Positions 45,813 through 55,500 of a stretch of DNA of 64,000 bases are shown here, in pieces (position 1 is the stretch's first letter; each line of letters begins with the position of its first letter). The DNA lies in the NCBI RefSeq assembly GCF_000023125.1, contig NC_013037.1, forward strand, positions 434,001 to 498,000. Reading direction: 5' to 3'. The DNA is from Dyadobacter fermentans DSM 18053 (lineage in GTDB: Bacteria; Bacteroidota; Bacteroidia; Cytophagales; Spirosomataceae). The translations under genes were made by a program, and so were the position numbers. The notes beneath the pieces were generated by a model. It was not told where the DNA came from. It saw nothing but the letters and a program-made list of their open reading frames with translations, and did no database searches.

Positions 45813-46919
45813 TTAGTTAAATCGCTGCTTTCCGCCGGATTTGGCCGGGTGCTGGCTTTCGGATGGTTGTGGTTTAGAGATCAGCGCATTCTTTTCCATT
45901 TCAGCATTGAAAGTGCGGAAGCGCGACACGTCGCAGGCCAGGTACAATGCCTGCAAGAGCGAGCCGGGTTCGGCCACGTTTTTTCCGGCAATGTTGTAAG
46001 CCGTTCCATGGTCGGGCGAAGTGCGCACCGCCGGCAGCCCGGCCGTGAAGTTCACGCCTTCGTTGAATGCGAGCGTTTTAAACGGGATGAGGCCCTGGTC
46101 GTGGTACATGGCCAGCACGGCGTCGTACTGGCGGTAAGTTCCGGCCGCAAAGAAGCCGTCGGCAGGGAAGGGGCCTACCACGAGGTGGCCTTTTTCCTTG
46201 AATTGCTTGATTACCGGCTGGATGATCTCGATTTCTTCGGAGCCCAGCAAGCCGTTTTCGCCCGCATGCGGGTTCAGGCCGAGTACAGCCAGTTTAGGTT
46301 TTTTTATACCAAAATCACCTTTCAATGATTGCAGGATCTGCTCGATCTTGGCTGAGAGCTTTTCGGGGGTAATGTGCTCGCGTACGTTTTGGAGCGGCAT
46401 ATGGCCCGTGAGCACGCCCACACGCAGGTCGCCGGCGACCATAAACATGAGCGCGTCGTCCTTTTCGAAAGATTGCGCGAGGAATTCGGTGTGGCCGGGG
46501 AATTTAAAATCGTCGTTCTGGATATTGTCCTTATTAATGGGGCCTGTGACGAGTGCCTGGATTCTGCCCTCTTTCAGGTCCTCCACGGCACGTTTTAAAG
46601 CAGCAAATGAACCCTGACCGGCCTCTGCGGTGATCTTTCCGGGCTGGATTTCGGTCTGGTGATCGTGCCAGCAGGTAATGACATTCGTCAATTTATGGTT
46701 GGCCTGTTCGGCTTTCTGGATACCGTGCAGGGTCCAGTCTTTCATTTCAAGCAGGTTGCGGTACTGGTTCAATACTCTCAGGGAGCCGTAAATGATAGGT
46801 GTGCACAATTTTGCTAACTGGTTTCCCTCTAATGCTTTAAGGATTACTTCCGGGCCAATGCCGTTATAATCGCCGATTGTGATCCCGATAACCGGTTTAT
46901 CACTGTGTTGTTCGCTCAT
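45813..46919 (-). CDS. pdxA: 4-hydroxythreonine-4-phosphate dehydrogenase PdxA
   Basis: A 368-residue enzyme of pyridoxal phosphate biosynthesis. The ATG at 46919 gives MSEQHSDKPVIGITIGDYNGIGPEVI, with the family N-terminal GDYNGIGPE; the longer frame is an unlike extension. The metal and substrate blocks are GPINKDNIQ, FPGHTEFLAQ, LNPHAGENGL and MYHDQGLIPFK. It oxidises 4-phosphohydroxy-threonine with NAD+, and the product condenses with deoxyxylulose phosphate in PdxJ. It is divergent from the 2-hydroxyacid dehydrogenase, with 95 bp between the two ATG codons. Such dehydrogenases also occur in this pathway (PdxB), so a functional link is possible. Confidence 0.94.
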   Translation of the reverse strand: MSEQHSDKPVIGITIGDYNGIGPEVILKALEGNQLAKLCTPIIYGSLRVLNQYRNLLEMKDWTLHGIQKAEQANHKLTNVITCWHDHQTEIQPGKITAEAGQGSFAALKRAVEDLKEGRIQALVTGPINKDNIQNDDFKFPGHTEFLAQSFEKDDALMFMVAGDLRVGVLTGHMPLQNVREHITPEKLSAKIEQILQSLKGDFGIKKPKLAVLGLNPHAGENGLLGSEEIEIIQPVIKQFKEKGHLVVGPFPADGFFAAGTYRQYDAVLAMYHDQGLIPFKTLAFNEGVNFTAGLPAVRTSPDHGTAYNIAGKNVAEPGSLLQALYLACDVSRFRTFNAEMEKNALISKPQPSESQHPAKSGGKQRFN

Positions 46920-47014
46920 GTAGGTAAATGCTGTGGTATGTGTTCTGCTGCGTAATTCTGTATTACTTTTGCCGGACGGTTCAACCGGCAAGTTACAAAA
47001 AATCCCGTGCTACT

Positions 47015-47941
47015 ATGAAAATCCTGATCGCAGACTCCATGCATCCGTCATTATTCGAGATGCTGGAAGCGCAAAAATGGGACTATGATTACCATCCTCA
47101 ATACAAAAGAGAAGACATAAAGAATGCATTGCCTGCCTACGACGGGCTCATGATCCGCAGCAAGACTTTCCTGGACCGGGAAATGCTCGAAAACGCGAAA
47201 AACCTCCGTTTTATCGCGCGGGCCGGCGCAGGCCTCGACCTGATCGACCTGAATGTGGCCAGGGAGTTGAACATTGAAGTCTTCCACGCCGGCACAGGCA
47301 ACCGCGATGCCGTGGCGGAACATGCGCTCGGCATGCTGCTGGCATTGTTCACCAACATTTTACGCGCCGACCAGCAGGTTAGAAACGGCATCTGGGACCG
47401 CGAGGGTAACAGGGGCGTGGAGCTCATGGGCAAAACAGTGGGCCTGATCGGCTACGGGAACAATGGCTCGGCTACCGCGAAGAGGCTCAGCGGCTTTGGC
47501 TGCAAAGTACTTGCGTATGACAAGTACCGTGATCAGTACGGCGATGCGTTTGCGGCAGAATCGTCGATTGAAGAAATCCAGCGCGAGGCCGACATTATCA
47601 GCCTGCATATCCCGCTGACCGACATTACCCGCCAACTCGTGAACGATGAATTCATCAGCGCATTTGCCAAGCCGTTCTATTTATTGAATTTATCCAGAGG
47701 CGAAGTGGTGCAATTAAAAGCAGTGACCAGTGCGCTGGAAAGCGGAAAAATCAAAGGTGCTTGCCTGGATGTGCTCGAAAATGAAAAGATCGGGAAGTTG
47801 ACGCCGGAGCAGCAGGAGGTATTTGATTATCTGAAATCGTCGGACCGCGTTGTGCTTACACCGCACATTGCAGGCTGGACACATGAAAGTTACGTCCGGA
47901 TCAATGAAGTACTGGTTGAACAAATCCGGAACTGGCTATAA
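47015..47941 (+). CDS. D-2-hydroxyacid dehydrogenase (SerA/PdxB-like)
   Basis: A 308-residue NAD-dependent dehydrogenase. The ATG at 47015 (MKILIADSMHPSLFEM) is preferred; the 29-residue extension is cysteine-rich and lies in the divergent promoter. The Rossmann motif is GYGNNG (146-151). Catalytic R228 (NLSRGEVV), E255 (DVLENE) and H284 (TPHIAGWTHES) are present. No C-terminal ACT domain is found. It could be a 3-phosphoglycerate dehydrogenase or, given divergent pdxA, an erythronate-4-phosphate dehydrogenase-type enzyme. The exact substrate cannot be decided from sequence. Confidence 0.87.
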   Translation: MKILIADSMHPSLFEMLEAQKWDYDYHPQYKREDIKNALPAYDGLMIRSKTFLDREMLENAKNLRFIARAGAGLDLIDLNVARELNIEVFHAGTGNRDAVAEHALGMLLALFTNILRADQQVRNGIWDREGNRGVELMGKTVGLIGYGNNGSATAKRLSGFGCKVLAYDKYRDQYGDAFAAESSIEEIQREADIISLHIPLTDITRQLVNDEFISAFAKPFYLLNLSRGEVVQLKAVTSALESGKIKGACLDVLENEKIGKLTPEQQEVFDYLKSSDRVVLTPHIAGWTHESYVRINEVLVEQIRNWL

Positions 47942-47948
47942 ACAAATA

Positions 47949-47967
47949 TGCCGACCAATGGTCGGCA
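47949..47967. terminator. Hairpin between convergent dehydrogenase and rplY genes
   Basis: Perfect 8-bp arms TGCCGACC (47949-47956) and GGTCGGCA (47960-47967) close a 3-nt loop AAT. It lies 8 bp past the dehydrogenase stop and 35 bp from the rplY stop on the other strand. The stem is strong but the following sequence is only moderately T-rich, so it may act as a bidirectional terminator. Confidence 0.55.
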
Positions 47968-48001
47968 CGTTTGCATCTATTAGCCATGAAAAATAAAATA
48001 C

Positions 48002-48568
48002 TTACTTGCCAAGTGTACCGCGAAGCGCACGTGGGATATCAACTGATGCGATCGGATTACTTGTCGCTGTCAATATAACAAAATTTTCAGCTTTCAGTGC
48101 ACCAACTTTAACAGATTTTCCTAAATCCAGCTCTGTTACATCAACATTTACATAGTCAGGGATGTTCTCCGCAAGACCTTGTACGCGCAATTTACGCAGT
48201 TTTTGGTTCATTTTGCCCCCTTTCATTACGCCGGTGGATGTACCAGTCAATTTGATAGGTACTTCAACTTTAATTTCCTTTCCGGGAATGATTTGCAGAA
48301 AATCCGCGTGGATCAGCGCATCGTTAACGGGGTGGTATTGTGTTTCCTGAAGAATCGCATTGTACTCGGTACCTTCGATGTTCAGGGTAACGTTAAAAAT
48401 ATCCGGTGTGAAAAGCAATTCACGGAACAACATGTTGGGTGCATAAAAATGCACTTGTTCGTCGCCTCCGTACAGCACCGATGGAACATACCCTTGAGCG
48501 CGCAAGTTTTGTGCTTCCACCTTGCCGAGATTCGCTCTTTTAAACCCTACAATCTCATGCTTTTTCAT
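48002..48568 (-). CDS. rplY: 50S ribosomal protein L25 (general stress protein Ctc type)
   Basis: A 188-residue long-form L25/Ctc protein. The N-terminal L25 domain (about 1-92; RANLGKVEAQNLRAQGYVPSVLYG) binds 5S rRNA, and the C-terminal TL5 domain (about 95-188; VPIKLTGTSTGVMKGGKM, ENIPDYVNVDV) completes the long form found in most bacteria outside enterics. It lies 36 bp downstream of prs on the same strand, the same order seen across many bacteria. It is a structural ribosome component. Confidence 0.95.
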   Translation of the reverse strand: MKKHEIVGFKRANLGKVEAQNLRAQGYVPSVLYGGDEQVHFYAPNMLFRELLFTPDIFNVTLNIEGTEYNAILQETQYHPVNDALIHADFLQIIPGKEIKVEVPIKLTGTSTGVMKGGKMNQKLRKLRVQGLAENIPDYVNVDVTELDLGKSVKVGALKAENFVILTATSNPIASVDIPRALRGTLGK

Positions 48569-48604
48569 AAGAATTTTTTAGAATAAAGTTAAATAAAAGA
48601 AAAT

Positions 48605-49549
48605 TTACTGATTATTTATAAACAATGAACTAATAGATTCGTGATCGCGGATCCGCCCGATTGCCTTTGCAAAAATTTCTGCAACAGACAGTACGCGGAT
48701 TTTTTCATTATGTTGCTTAAGAGGAATTGTATCTGTTACAATCAGCTCTTCGAGCACCGAGTTGGCAATATTTTCATGCGCCTTACCCGACATGATCGCG
48801 TGCGTACTGATGGCCCTCACCGAAGTGGCGCCCTTATCGAGGATAATTTCAGCAGCCTTGCAAAGCGTTCCTCCCGTATCGATCAGGTCATCTACCAGTA
48901 CCACATCCATGCCTTCCACATCACCGATCACCTGCATGCTCGCGATTTCGTTGGCACGTTTGCGGTGCTTGTCGCAGAGGATCATGTCCGCATTGAGGAA
49001 CTTGGCAAAGTTCCGCGCACGGGCAGCGCCGCCCACGTCGGGTGATGCGATCAGAAGATTTTTGAGGTTCAGGGATTTGATATAAGGAACAAAAATCGAG
49101 GTTCCTTCGAGGTGGTCAACGGGCAGGTCCAGGAAACCCTGGATTTGTCCGGCATGTAAATCTATGGTCATCACGCGGTCGACGCCCACAGCTGTGAGCA
49201 GGTTTGCCACGACTTTCGCAGCGATCGCCACCCGCGGTTTGTCCTTTCTGTCTTGGCGGGCATAGCCGAAATAGGGGATTACCACCGTCACATAATGCGC
49301 CGAAGCGCGACGTGCCGCATCCACCATCAGCAGCAGCTCCATCAGGTTATCGGCCGGAGGGAATGTGGATTGGATCAAAAAAACGTCACAACCCCGGATC
49401 GACTCCTCGAAACTAGGGGACAATTCACCGTCGCTGAACTTGCGCAACGTGTAGCCTCCCAGCTCTTTACCATAATACCTGGCAATGTCTTTGGCCAAAT
49501 ATTCGGACTGACTCCCCGAAAATATTTTTACTGTATTGAATGAGCCCAT
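48605..49549 (-). CDS. prs: Ribose-phosphate pyrophosphokinase
   Basis: A 314-residue PRPP synthase. The ATG at 49549 (MGSFNTVKIFSGSQSEYLA) is preferred to a TTG two codons upstream. Conserved blocks are the ATP-binding RQDRKDKPR, the metal-binding DLHAGQIQGFLD and the PRPP-binding loop VLVDDLIDTGGT. It makes PRPP from ribose-5-phosphate and ATP for nucleotide, histidine, tryptophan and NAD synthesis. It heads the prs-rplY pair and is cytoplasmic. Confidence 0.96.
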   Translation of the reverse strand: MGSFNTVKIFSGSQSEYLAKDIARYYGKELGGYTLRKFSDGELSPSFEESIRGCDVFLIQSTFPPADNLMELLLMVDAARRASAHYVTVVIPYFGYARQDRKDKPRVAIAAKVVANLLTAVGVDRVMTIDLHAGQIQGFLDLPVDHLEGTSIFVPYIKSLNLKNLLIASPDVGGAARARNFAKFLNADMILCDKHRKRANEIASMQVIGDVEGMDVVLVDDLIDTGGTLCKAAEIILDKGATSVRAISTHAIMSGKAHENIANSVLEELIVTDTIPLKQHNEKIRVLSVAEIFAKAIGRIRDHESISSLFINNQ

Positions 49550-49587
49550 GGCCAAACTAAAATTTGCGCAAAATTAAATAAAACCGG

Positions 49588-50166
49588 TTAATTAAGATAG
49601 TATCTTTTTAAAAAAATATAATAAAGCTGCACAAAGCAGTATCCTGTAAGCGCTCCCACAAGCCCTCCGACGAGGATATCGAGCGGATAATGCACGCCCA
49701 CATAAATGCGGCTATATGCGTAAACAAGCGCCCACACGAATAGAAACGCCATTTGCGGGACTTTGTTTCGAAGCAGCCCGAACCATGCCACCGCCAATGC
49801 GAAACTCGTGGAGGCGTGCGACGACGCGAAGCCGTACAACCCGCCACAATCCGTCACGTGGTGCATCACCGTGTTGATCGTCGGGTCGTGGCAGGGGCGC
49901 AGGCGCAGGAAATAGGGTTTCATAAACCCCGAGGTGATCTTATCGGCCACCACCACGGCCAGGATTACCGTCAGCACCACCCAGCCGCCCTTTTTCCAGC
50001 CTTCCGCGCGGACGGTGAGTGTAATGAGCAGGATATAGAGCGGAATCCAGGTGTATTTGAACGTGATCCAGTACATCAGCGTATCGAGCCAGGGCGTGTG
50101 CAGGCCATTGAGCCATAAAAACAACTCCTGATCGGCGCGGACGATGCTTTGAATGGCGTCCGTCAT
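49588..50166 (-). CDS. PAP2-family membrane phosphatase
   Basis: A 192-residue membrane phosphatase. The ATG at 50166 gives MTDAIQSIVRADQELFLWLNG and overlaps the trpS stop by 4 bp (ATGA); the longer frame just reads back into trpS. The three PAP2 motifs are KPYFLRLRP, FASSHAS (the PSGH block) and SRIYVGVHYPLD, among about five membrane helices. Family members dephosphorylate undecaprenyl pyrophosphate, phosphatidic acid or phosphatidylglycerophosphate. Coupling to trpS is probably just operon packing. Confidence 0.88.
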   Translation of the reverse strand: MTDAIQSIVRADQELFLWLNGLHTPWLDTLMYWITFKYTWIPLYILLITLTVRAEGWKKGGWVVLTVILAVVVADKITSGFMKPYFLRLRPCHDPTINTVMHHVTDCGGLYGFASSHASTSFALAVAWFGLLRNKVPQMAFLFVWALVYAYSRIYVGVHYPLDILVGGLVGALTGYCFVQLYYIFLKRYYLN

Positions 50167-51140
50167 GAACTGAAACCGAGTACTTTCCGAACCTTTCCGA
50201 TCGTATCCTGCGCGATATCGCGGGCTTTGGCCTCGCCTTCGACAAGAATGCTTTCGAGCTCTTCGGTATTTTCCATATAATAATTGAAAATACGCCGCGG
50301 CTCGGCGAAAACGTCCATAAAGCATTCAAAAAGCGCCTGCTTGGCATGGCCGTAACCGTAGCCGCCATTGACGTAGTTGCTGCGCATGGTTTCGACATCC
50401 GCTTCGCTTGCCACAAGGCTGTAAAGCTGGAAAGTGATGTCGGAATCGGGATCTTTGGGCTCTTCCAGCGCTTTGGAATCGGATAGGATCTTTTTGGTGA
50501 TCTTTTTCAGTTCGTTTTCGGGGAGGAAAATGTCGATGTAGTTATGGTACGACTTGCTCATTTTCTGCCCGTCGAGGCCCGGAATGGTCATAATGCGCTC
50601 GTCGATCTGCGGCTCAGGGAGCACCAGGATTTCCTCGCCGGCCAGGATATTGAATCTGTTGGCGATGTCCTTGGTCATTTCAAGGTGCTGCTTCTGATCT
50701 TTCCCGACCGGGATAATATTGGCATTATATAGCAGAATATCAGCCGCTTGCAAAACCGGATAGGTGAAGAGTCCCGCATTCACATCGGCCAGTTTCTCAG
50801 ACTTGTCTTTGAAAGACGTCGCATTGGCCAGCATCGGGAACGGCGTGAAGCAGTTGAGGTACCAGCCCAGCTCGGTATGCTCCTGCACGCGCGACTGCCG
50901 CCAGAAAACATTCTTTTTATAGTCGAAACCGAATGCGAGCCACGTAGCGGCAATGGCGCGGACGTACTCGACGCGTTCAGTGCCGTTTTTCAGCGTGGTG
51001 AGCGAATGGAGGTCGGCAATGAAGAAAAAAGATTCGTTCTGTGGGTTTTTAGAGAGTTCGATCGCAGGTTTGATGGCTCCCAGGATGTTACCCAGGTGAG
51101 GTCGCCCGCTGCTTTGAATGCCTGTTAGGATTCTGGCCAT
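50163..51140 (-). CDS. trpS: Tryptophan-tRNA ligase
   Basis: A 325-residue class I aminoacyl-tRNA synthetase. The HIGH-type motif is PHLGN (14-18) in IQSSGRPHLGNILG, and KMSKS is at 193-197 (GLDGQKMSKSYHNY). Length and motifs match bacterial TrpRS. It charges tRNA-Trp. It lies 16 bp downstream of the toxin gene stop on the same strand and overlaps the PAP2 gene by 4 bp at its 3' end. Confidence 0.95.
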   Translation of the reverse strand: MARILTGIQSSGRPHLGNILGAIKPAIELSKNPQNESFFFIADLHSLTTLKNGTERVEYVRAIAATWLAFGFDYKKNVFWRQSRVQEHTELGWYLNCFTPFPMLANATSFKDKSEKLADVNAGLFTYPVLQAADILLYNANIIPVGKDQKQHLEMTKDIANRFNILAGEEILVLPEPQIDERIMTIPGLDGQKMSKSYHNYIDIFLPENELKKITKKILSDSKALEEPKDPDSDITFQLYSLVASEADVETMRSNYVNGGYGYGHAKQALFECFMDVFAEPRRIFNYYMENTEELESILVEGEAKARDIAQDTIGKVRKVLGFSS

Positions 51141-51156
51141 TTATTACTATTGATAC

Positions 51157-51450
51157 TTAGTTACGTGATGTTGGATTGCGGCGGTTGTCCCAGAAATAAA
51201 GTAAAAGAATATGATCCTCCTTTATTTCGTAAAACAATGAACATTGTTTTGTGAGAAACCCTCTGCGTATTTCCTGTCTTGATTTAGAAGCTTTGTACAT
51301 CAAGGGAAACGACGATATCTGTTTCAGAACATCCCTGGTTGTCCGAAAGAACTTCCGGACCTCTTTTTCAGACCAATTCAGTTCTAAGTGTGTGATGATC
51401 TCATCAAAGGTATCTTCTGCCTCGGCCGACCAATGAATGGGTAAGCTCAT
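51157..51450 (-). CDS. RelE/ParE-family toxin
   Basis: A 97-residue toxin of the RelE/ParE superfamily. The start MSLPIHWSAEAEDTFDEII is followed by a central helical pair, and the C-terminal strand pair contains RRGFLTKQCSLFYEI and the closing LLYFWDNRRNP. This is the common Bacteroidota form. It overlaps the antitoxin stop by 4 bp (ATGA), as expected of a coupled module. RelE members cut mRNA on the ribosome and ParE members poison gyrase; sequence alone does not say which this is. It lies directly upstream of trpS. Confidence 0.85.
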   Translation of the reverse strand: MSLPIHWSAEAEDTFDEIITHLELNWSEKEVRKFFRTTRDVLKQISSFPLMYKASKSRQEIRRGFLTKQCSLFYEIKEDHILLLYFWDNRRNPTSRN

Positions 51451-51668
51451 AAATACTTGCTGTACTTGGCCATAACTTCGTCGTGAGGCTTCGTCTGACC
51501 TGCCATTGCCTGTTTCTGCGCTCGATCTATTCCATCCTTCACATGGTCAGGCAGTTCGTCCCAAAAGTCTGTTTCTCCCAGCCTCTTTTGGATATCCTCC
51601 CAATCTTTCAAAGAGATATAAACACCAGTTCTTTCTCCGTTCTCATTCGACAAATACTGCACATTCAT
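51447..51668 (-). CDS. Antitoxin of the RelE/ParE module
   Basis: A 73-residue acidic protein encoded just before the toxin. The ATG at 51668 (MNVQYLSNENGERTGVYISLKDWEDI) is preferred to a TTG three codons upstream. The N-terminal strand-helix part (VYISLKDWEDIQKRLG) looks like a dimerising Phd/RHH-like region, and the C-terminal part is helical and would wrap the toxin (DEVMAKYSKYL). Antitoxins of this type usually bind their own promoter; the 116 bp upstream region has no obvious palindrome that I can defend. Confidence 0.78.
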   Translation of the reverse strand: MNVQYLSNENGERTGVYISLKDWEDIQKRLGETDFWDELPDHVKDGIDRAQKQAMAGQTKPHDEVMAKYSKYL

Positions 51669-51784
51669 AGCTATCAACAGGTTAGCGATTCCAGATGAAC
51701 TTTGCCCTTAACTACTTCCCAAAATTCGTTAAATTGAACCAGAAAACGTAGTAAATTTGAATTTTATACCTTCACCAACACGAC

Positions 51785-52456
51785 ATGGATTCTAAAACGC
51801 TGCACTTTCTCAGTCAATTAGCAGAAAACAATAACAGGGAGTGGTTTCAGGAAAATAAGAAATTATACGAGGCCGCGAAGGCCGATATGGAGAAGCTCGT
51901 CGGCTATCTCATCGCCGAGGTCGGCAAGTTTGAGGACCTGGGCAATGTGCAGGTCAAGGACTGTATGCTGCGCATTTACCGCGATGTGCGTTTTTCCAAG
52001 AACAAAGACCCATACAAGAAGAACCTGGCAGCGGGTATCGGTCCGGGCGGGAAAAGTTCGGGCAAGATTGACTATTACCTGCAAGTGCAGCCGGGCGACC
52101 AGACGTTCCTGGGGGGCGGCATGTGGGAAGTTACTACCGAGCAGCTGGCGCGTTTCCGCCAGGAGATCGACTATAATGCACAAGAGCTGAAAGCGATCAT
52201 CGGAGAAAAGGAATTTCATGCGTATTTTCCTGAAATTCATGGTGATAGTCTGAAAACCATGCCGAAAGGTTATTCCAAAGACCATCCGGAAATTGAACTG
52301 CTGAAACGCAAACAGCTGTTTTTTATGCATCGCTATACCGATAAGGAAGTGGCTTCCAAAGACTTCGGTGATCAGGTTTTGAAAGGCATCCAACTTTTGA
52401 AACCCTTTACCGATTATATGAATTATGTATTGTACGAAGAGGCGGAAGAGCACTGA
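51785..52456 (+). CDS. DUF2461 family protein
   Basis: A 223-residue protein of the DUF2461 (TIGR02453) family. Family signatures are LAENNNREWFQENKKLYE near the N-terminus, RIYRDVRFSKNKDPYKKN (about 64-81), GGGMWEVTTEQLARFR and a C-terminal helical region. The family is widespread in bacteria and fungi but biochemically uncharacterised. It is followed by dnaE after 57 bp on the same strand. Confidence 0.88.
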   Translation: MDSKTLHFLSQLAENNNREWFQENKKLYEAAKADMEKLVGYLIAEVGKFEDLGNVQVKDCMLRIYRDVRFSKNKDPYKKNLAAGIGPGGKSSGKIDYYLQVQPGDQTFLGGGMWEVTTEQLARFRQEIDYNAQELKAIIGEKEFHAYFPEIHGDSLKTMPKGYSKDHPEIELLKRKQLFFMHRYTDKEVASKDFGDQVLKGIQLLKPFTDYMNYVLYEEAEEH

Positions 52457-52513
52457 TCCGCAACGCTGACCCGGACGCGATTACCCTGCAATACCCATTA
52501 CAACCCATTTAAT

Positions 52514-55500
52514 ATGCAATTTTCCCATTTGCACTGTCACACGCAGTTCTCGCTGCTCGATGGTGCTGCCGATATCAAAAAGCTGTTCAAAAAGGCCAAG
52601 GAGGACAATATGCCCGCCGTCGCCATCACCGACCATGGCAATATGTTCGGGGTGTTCGAGTTTGTGGCCGAGGGGAACAAGCAGGGCATTAAGCCGATCG
52701 TCGGTTGCGAGTTTTATGTAGTGGAAGACCGGCACGTGCGGCAGTTTACCAAGGACAAAAAGGATGTTAGGCACCATCAGCTGCTGCTGGCGAAGGATGA
52801 GATCGGGTACAAAAACCTGGTGAAAATGTGCTCGCTGGGCTTTATCGAGGGAATGTATGGAAAGTACCCTCGGATCGATAAGGATCTGATCGTGCAATAC
52901 CACAAGGGGCTTATTGCCACGACTTGCTGTATCGGTGCCATTATTCCGAAGACGATCATCCGCCAGGGCGAGGAGGCTGCCGAACGCGAATTCAAATGGT
53001 GGCTGGATTTGTTCGGCGATGATTTTTATGTGGAATTGCAGCGGCACGACATTCGCGATCAGTACATTGTGAATGAGGTGCTTATCAAGTTTGCACGCAA
53101 GTATAATGTGAAGATCATCTGCTCGAACGACTCGCATTATGTCGATCGCGACGATTGGAATGCGCATGATATCTTGCTCTGTATCAACACCGGCGACAAG
53201 CAGAGCACGCCATCGGCCAAGGATTTTGACGATGAGAAGGGTATTCCAAAAGGCTCGCGCTTCGCATTCTATAACGACCAGTTTTATTTCAAAAAAACCA
53301 GCGAAATGCTGCAACTGTTCAACGACCTGCCCGAGTCGCTGGACAATACCAACGAGATCGTAGACAAAATCAAAACGCTCGATCTACGCAAAGACATTCT
53401 GCTCCCCAACTTCCCGATTCCCGACGAGTTCAAGACGCATACATTGTCGGAAATGGTAGGGAAAAAGGAGCTCACCGCCGACGTTTTGAACCAATGGGAA
53501 TACCTGAGGCACCTTACGTTCGAGGGAGCGCGGAAAAAATACGACGTGGTAACGCCGGAAATCGAAGAGCGGCTCAACTTTGAGCTGCAAACGATCCGTA
53601 ACATGGGTTTTCCCGGCTACTTCCTTATTGTGGCCGATTTTATTGATGCTGGCCGCAAAATGGGCGTTTTCATCGGTCCGGGCCGTGGTTCGGCCGCGGG
53701 CTCGGCAGTGGCTTACGCGATCGGGATCACCAACATCGACCCCGTCAAGTACGATCTCCTTTTTGAGCGTTTCCTCAATCCCGACCGTATCTCCATGCCC
53801 GATATCGATACCGACTTCGACGACGATGGGCGTCAGAAGGTGATTGATTATGTGGTGAAAAAATACGGCTACAACCAGGTGGCGCAGATCGTGACTTACG
53901 GTACCATGGCCGCCAAATCGGCGATCAAGGACGTGGCGCGCGTTATGGACCTGCCATTGCCGGACGCCAACATGCTCGCCAAGCTGGTTCCCGACAAGCC
54001 GACGTACAACATGACGCTCAACCGCATTTTCACAGCGCCGTTGGAAGGCGAGGGCAGTCTTATGAAAAAAGAAGGCATTTCGCCCGACGAGTTGGAAAAC
54101 GTGAAGCGGATGCGTGCCATTGCTGTGGGTAATGATTTGCAAGCCAGTGTTTTACAGGAAGCAAGGAGGTTGGAAGGAACCGTGCGCAACACCGGTATCC
54201 ACGCCGCAGGTATCATCATCGCACCGAGCGATTTGACGGAAATTATCCCGGTAAGTACCTCCAAGGACTCCGATTTTCTGATCACCCAATATCAGGGGAA
54301 AATTATCGAGGATGCAGGCGTAATCAAGATGGACTTCTTGGGCCTTCGAAACCTTTCGATCATTAAGGAGGCCCTCAGGATGATTAAGAACAACTACGGG
54401 CATGACATTGTGATTGACGACGTGCCGCTCGACGACCCGAAGGTTTTCGAACTTTTCCAGCGCGGCGAGACGAACGCGATCTTCCAGTTCGAATCCGACG
54501 GGATGAAGAAGTACATGCGCGACCTCATCCCCGACCGTTTTGAGCACCTCATCGCGATGAACGCATTGTACCGTCCCGGTCCGATTGCCTACATTCCGAA
54601 CTTCATCCGCCGGAAAAACGGGCAGGAGGAGGTAACCTACGATTTGCCTGAACTGGAAGAGTATCTGGCTGATACTTATGGTATTACAGTGTACCAGGAG
54701 CAGGTGATGCTTTTGTCGCAGAAACTGGCAGGTTTCACCAAAGGCCAGGCGGATACACTGCGGAAGGCGATGGGTAAAAAGCAGATCGAGACGCTGAACA
54801 AGCTCAAAGGCGACTTCATGAAAGGCGGTACCGAAAAGGGCCTCGACGCAAAGAAGCTGGAAAAAATATGGACCGACTGGGAAGCATTTGCGTCATACGC
54901 ATTCAACAAATCCCACTCGACATGCTACGCATTTGTTGCTTATCAAACGGCTTACCTGAAAGCGCATTACCCGGCAGAATATATGGCGGCGGTATTGACC
55001 AGTTCGCTGGGCAGTATCGATAAGATCACGTTCTTCATGGAGGAATGTAAAAACCTCAGTTTGCCGGTTCTGGGGCCGGATATCAATGAATCGGAACGGC
55101 AGTTCAGCGTTAACAAAAAAGGCGAGATCCGTTTCGGGCTTGCGGGCGTAAAGGGCAGCGGCGACGCGGCGGTAGAATCCATCATTGAGGAGCGCGCGAA
55201 AGGCGGCCCGTTCAAAGATGTTTTTGATTTTATGACCCGGGTTAACCTCCGTACCGTCAACAAGAAGACACTGGAAAGCCTGGCGTACGCGGGTGCATTC
55301 GACTGCTTCACCGACTATCACCGTGCCCAATATTTCACAGCTGAACAGGGGGAAAACGGCACGTTCATTGAAAAGCTGATCCGCTACGCCAACAATTACC
55401 ATGCGGAAAAGTCGTCGGCGCAGGCGTCGCTCTTTGGAATGCTCGGCGATAGCGGTTCCACGCTGGCCAAGCCCAAAGCAGCAGACATTGGTCCGTGGGA

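Noticed and set aside
46928..47014. 29-residue N-terminal extension of the 2-hydroxyacid dehydrogenase
   Set aside because: It is cysteine- and aromatic-rich, unlike any family N-terminus, and occupies the divergent pdxA promoter region.
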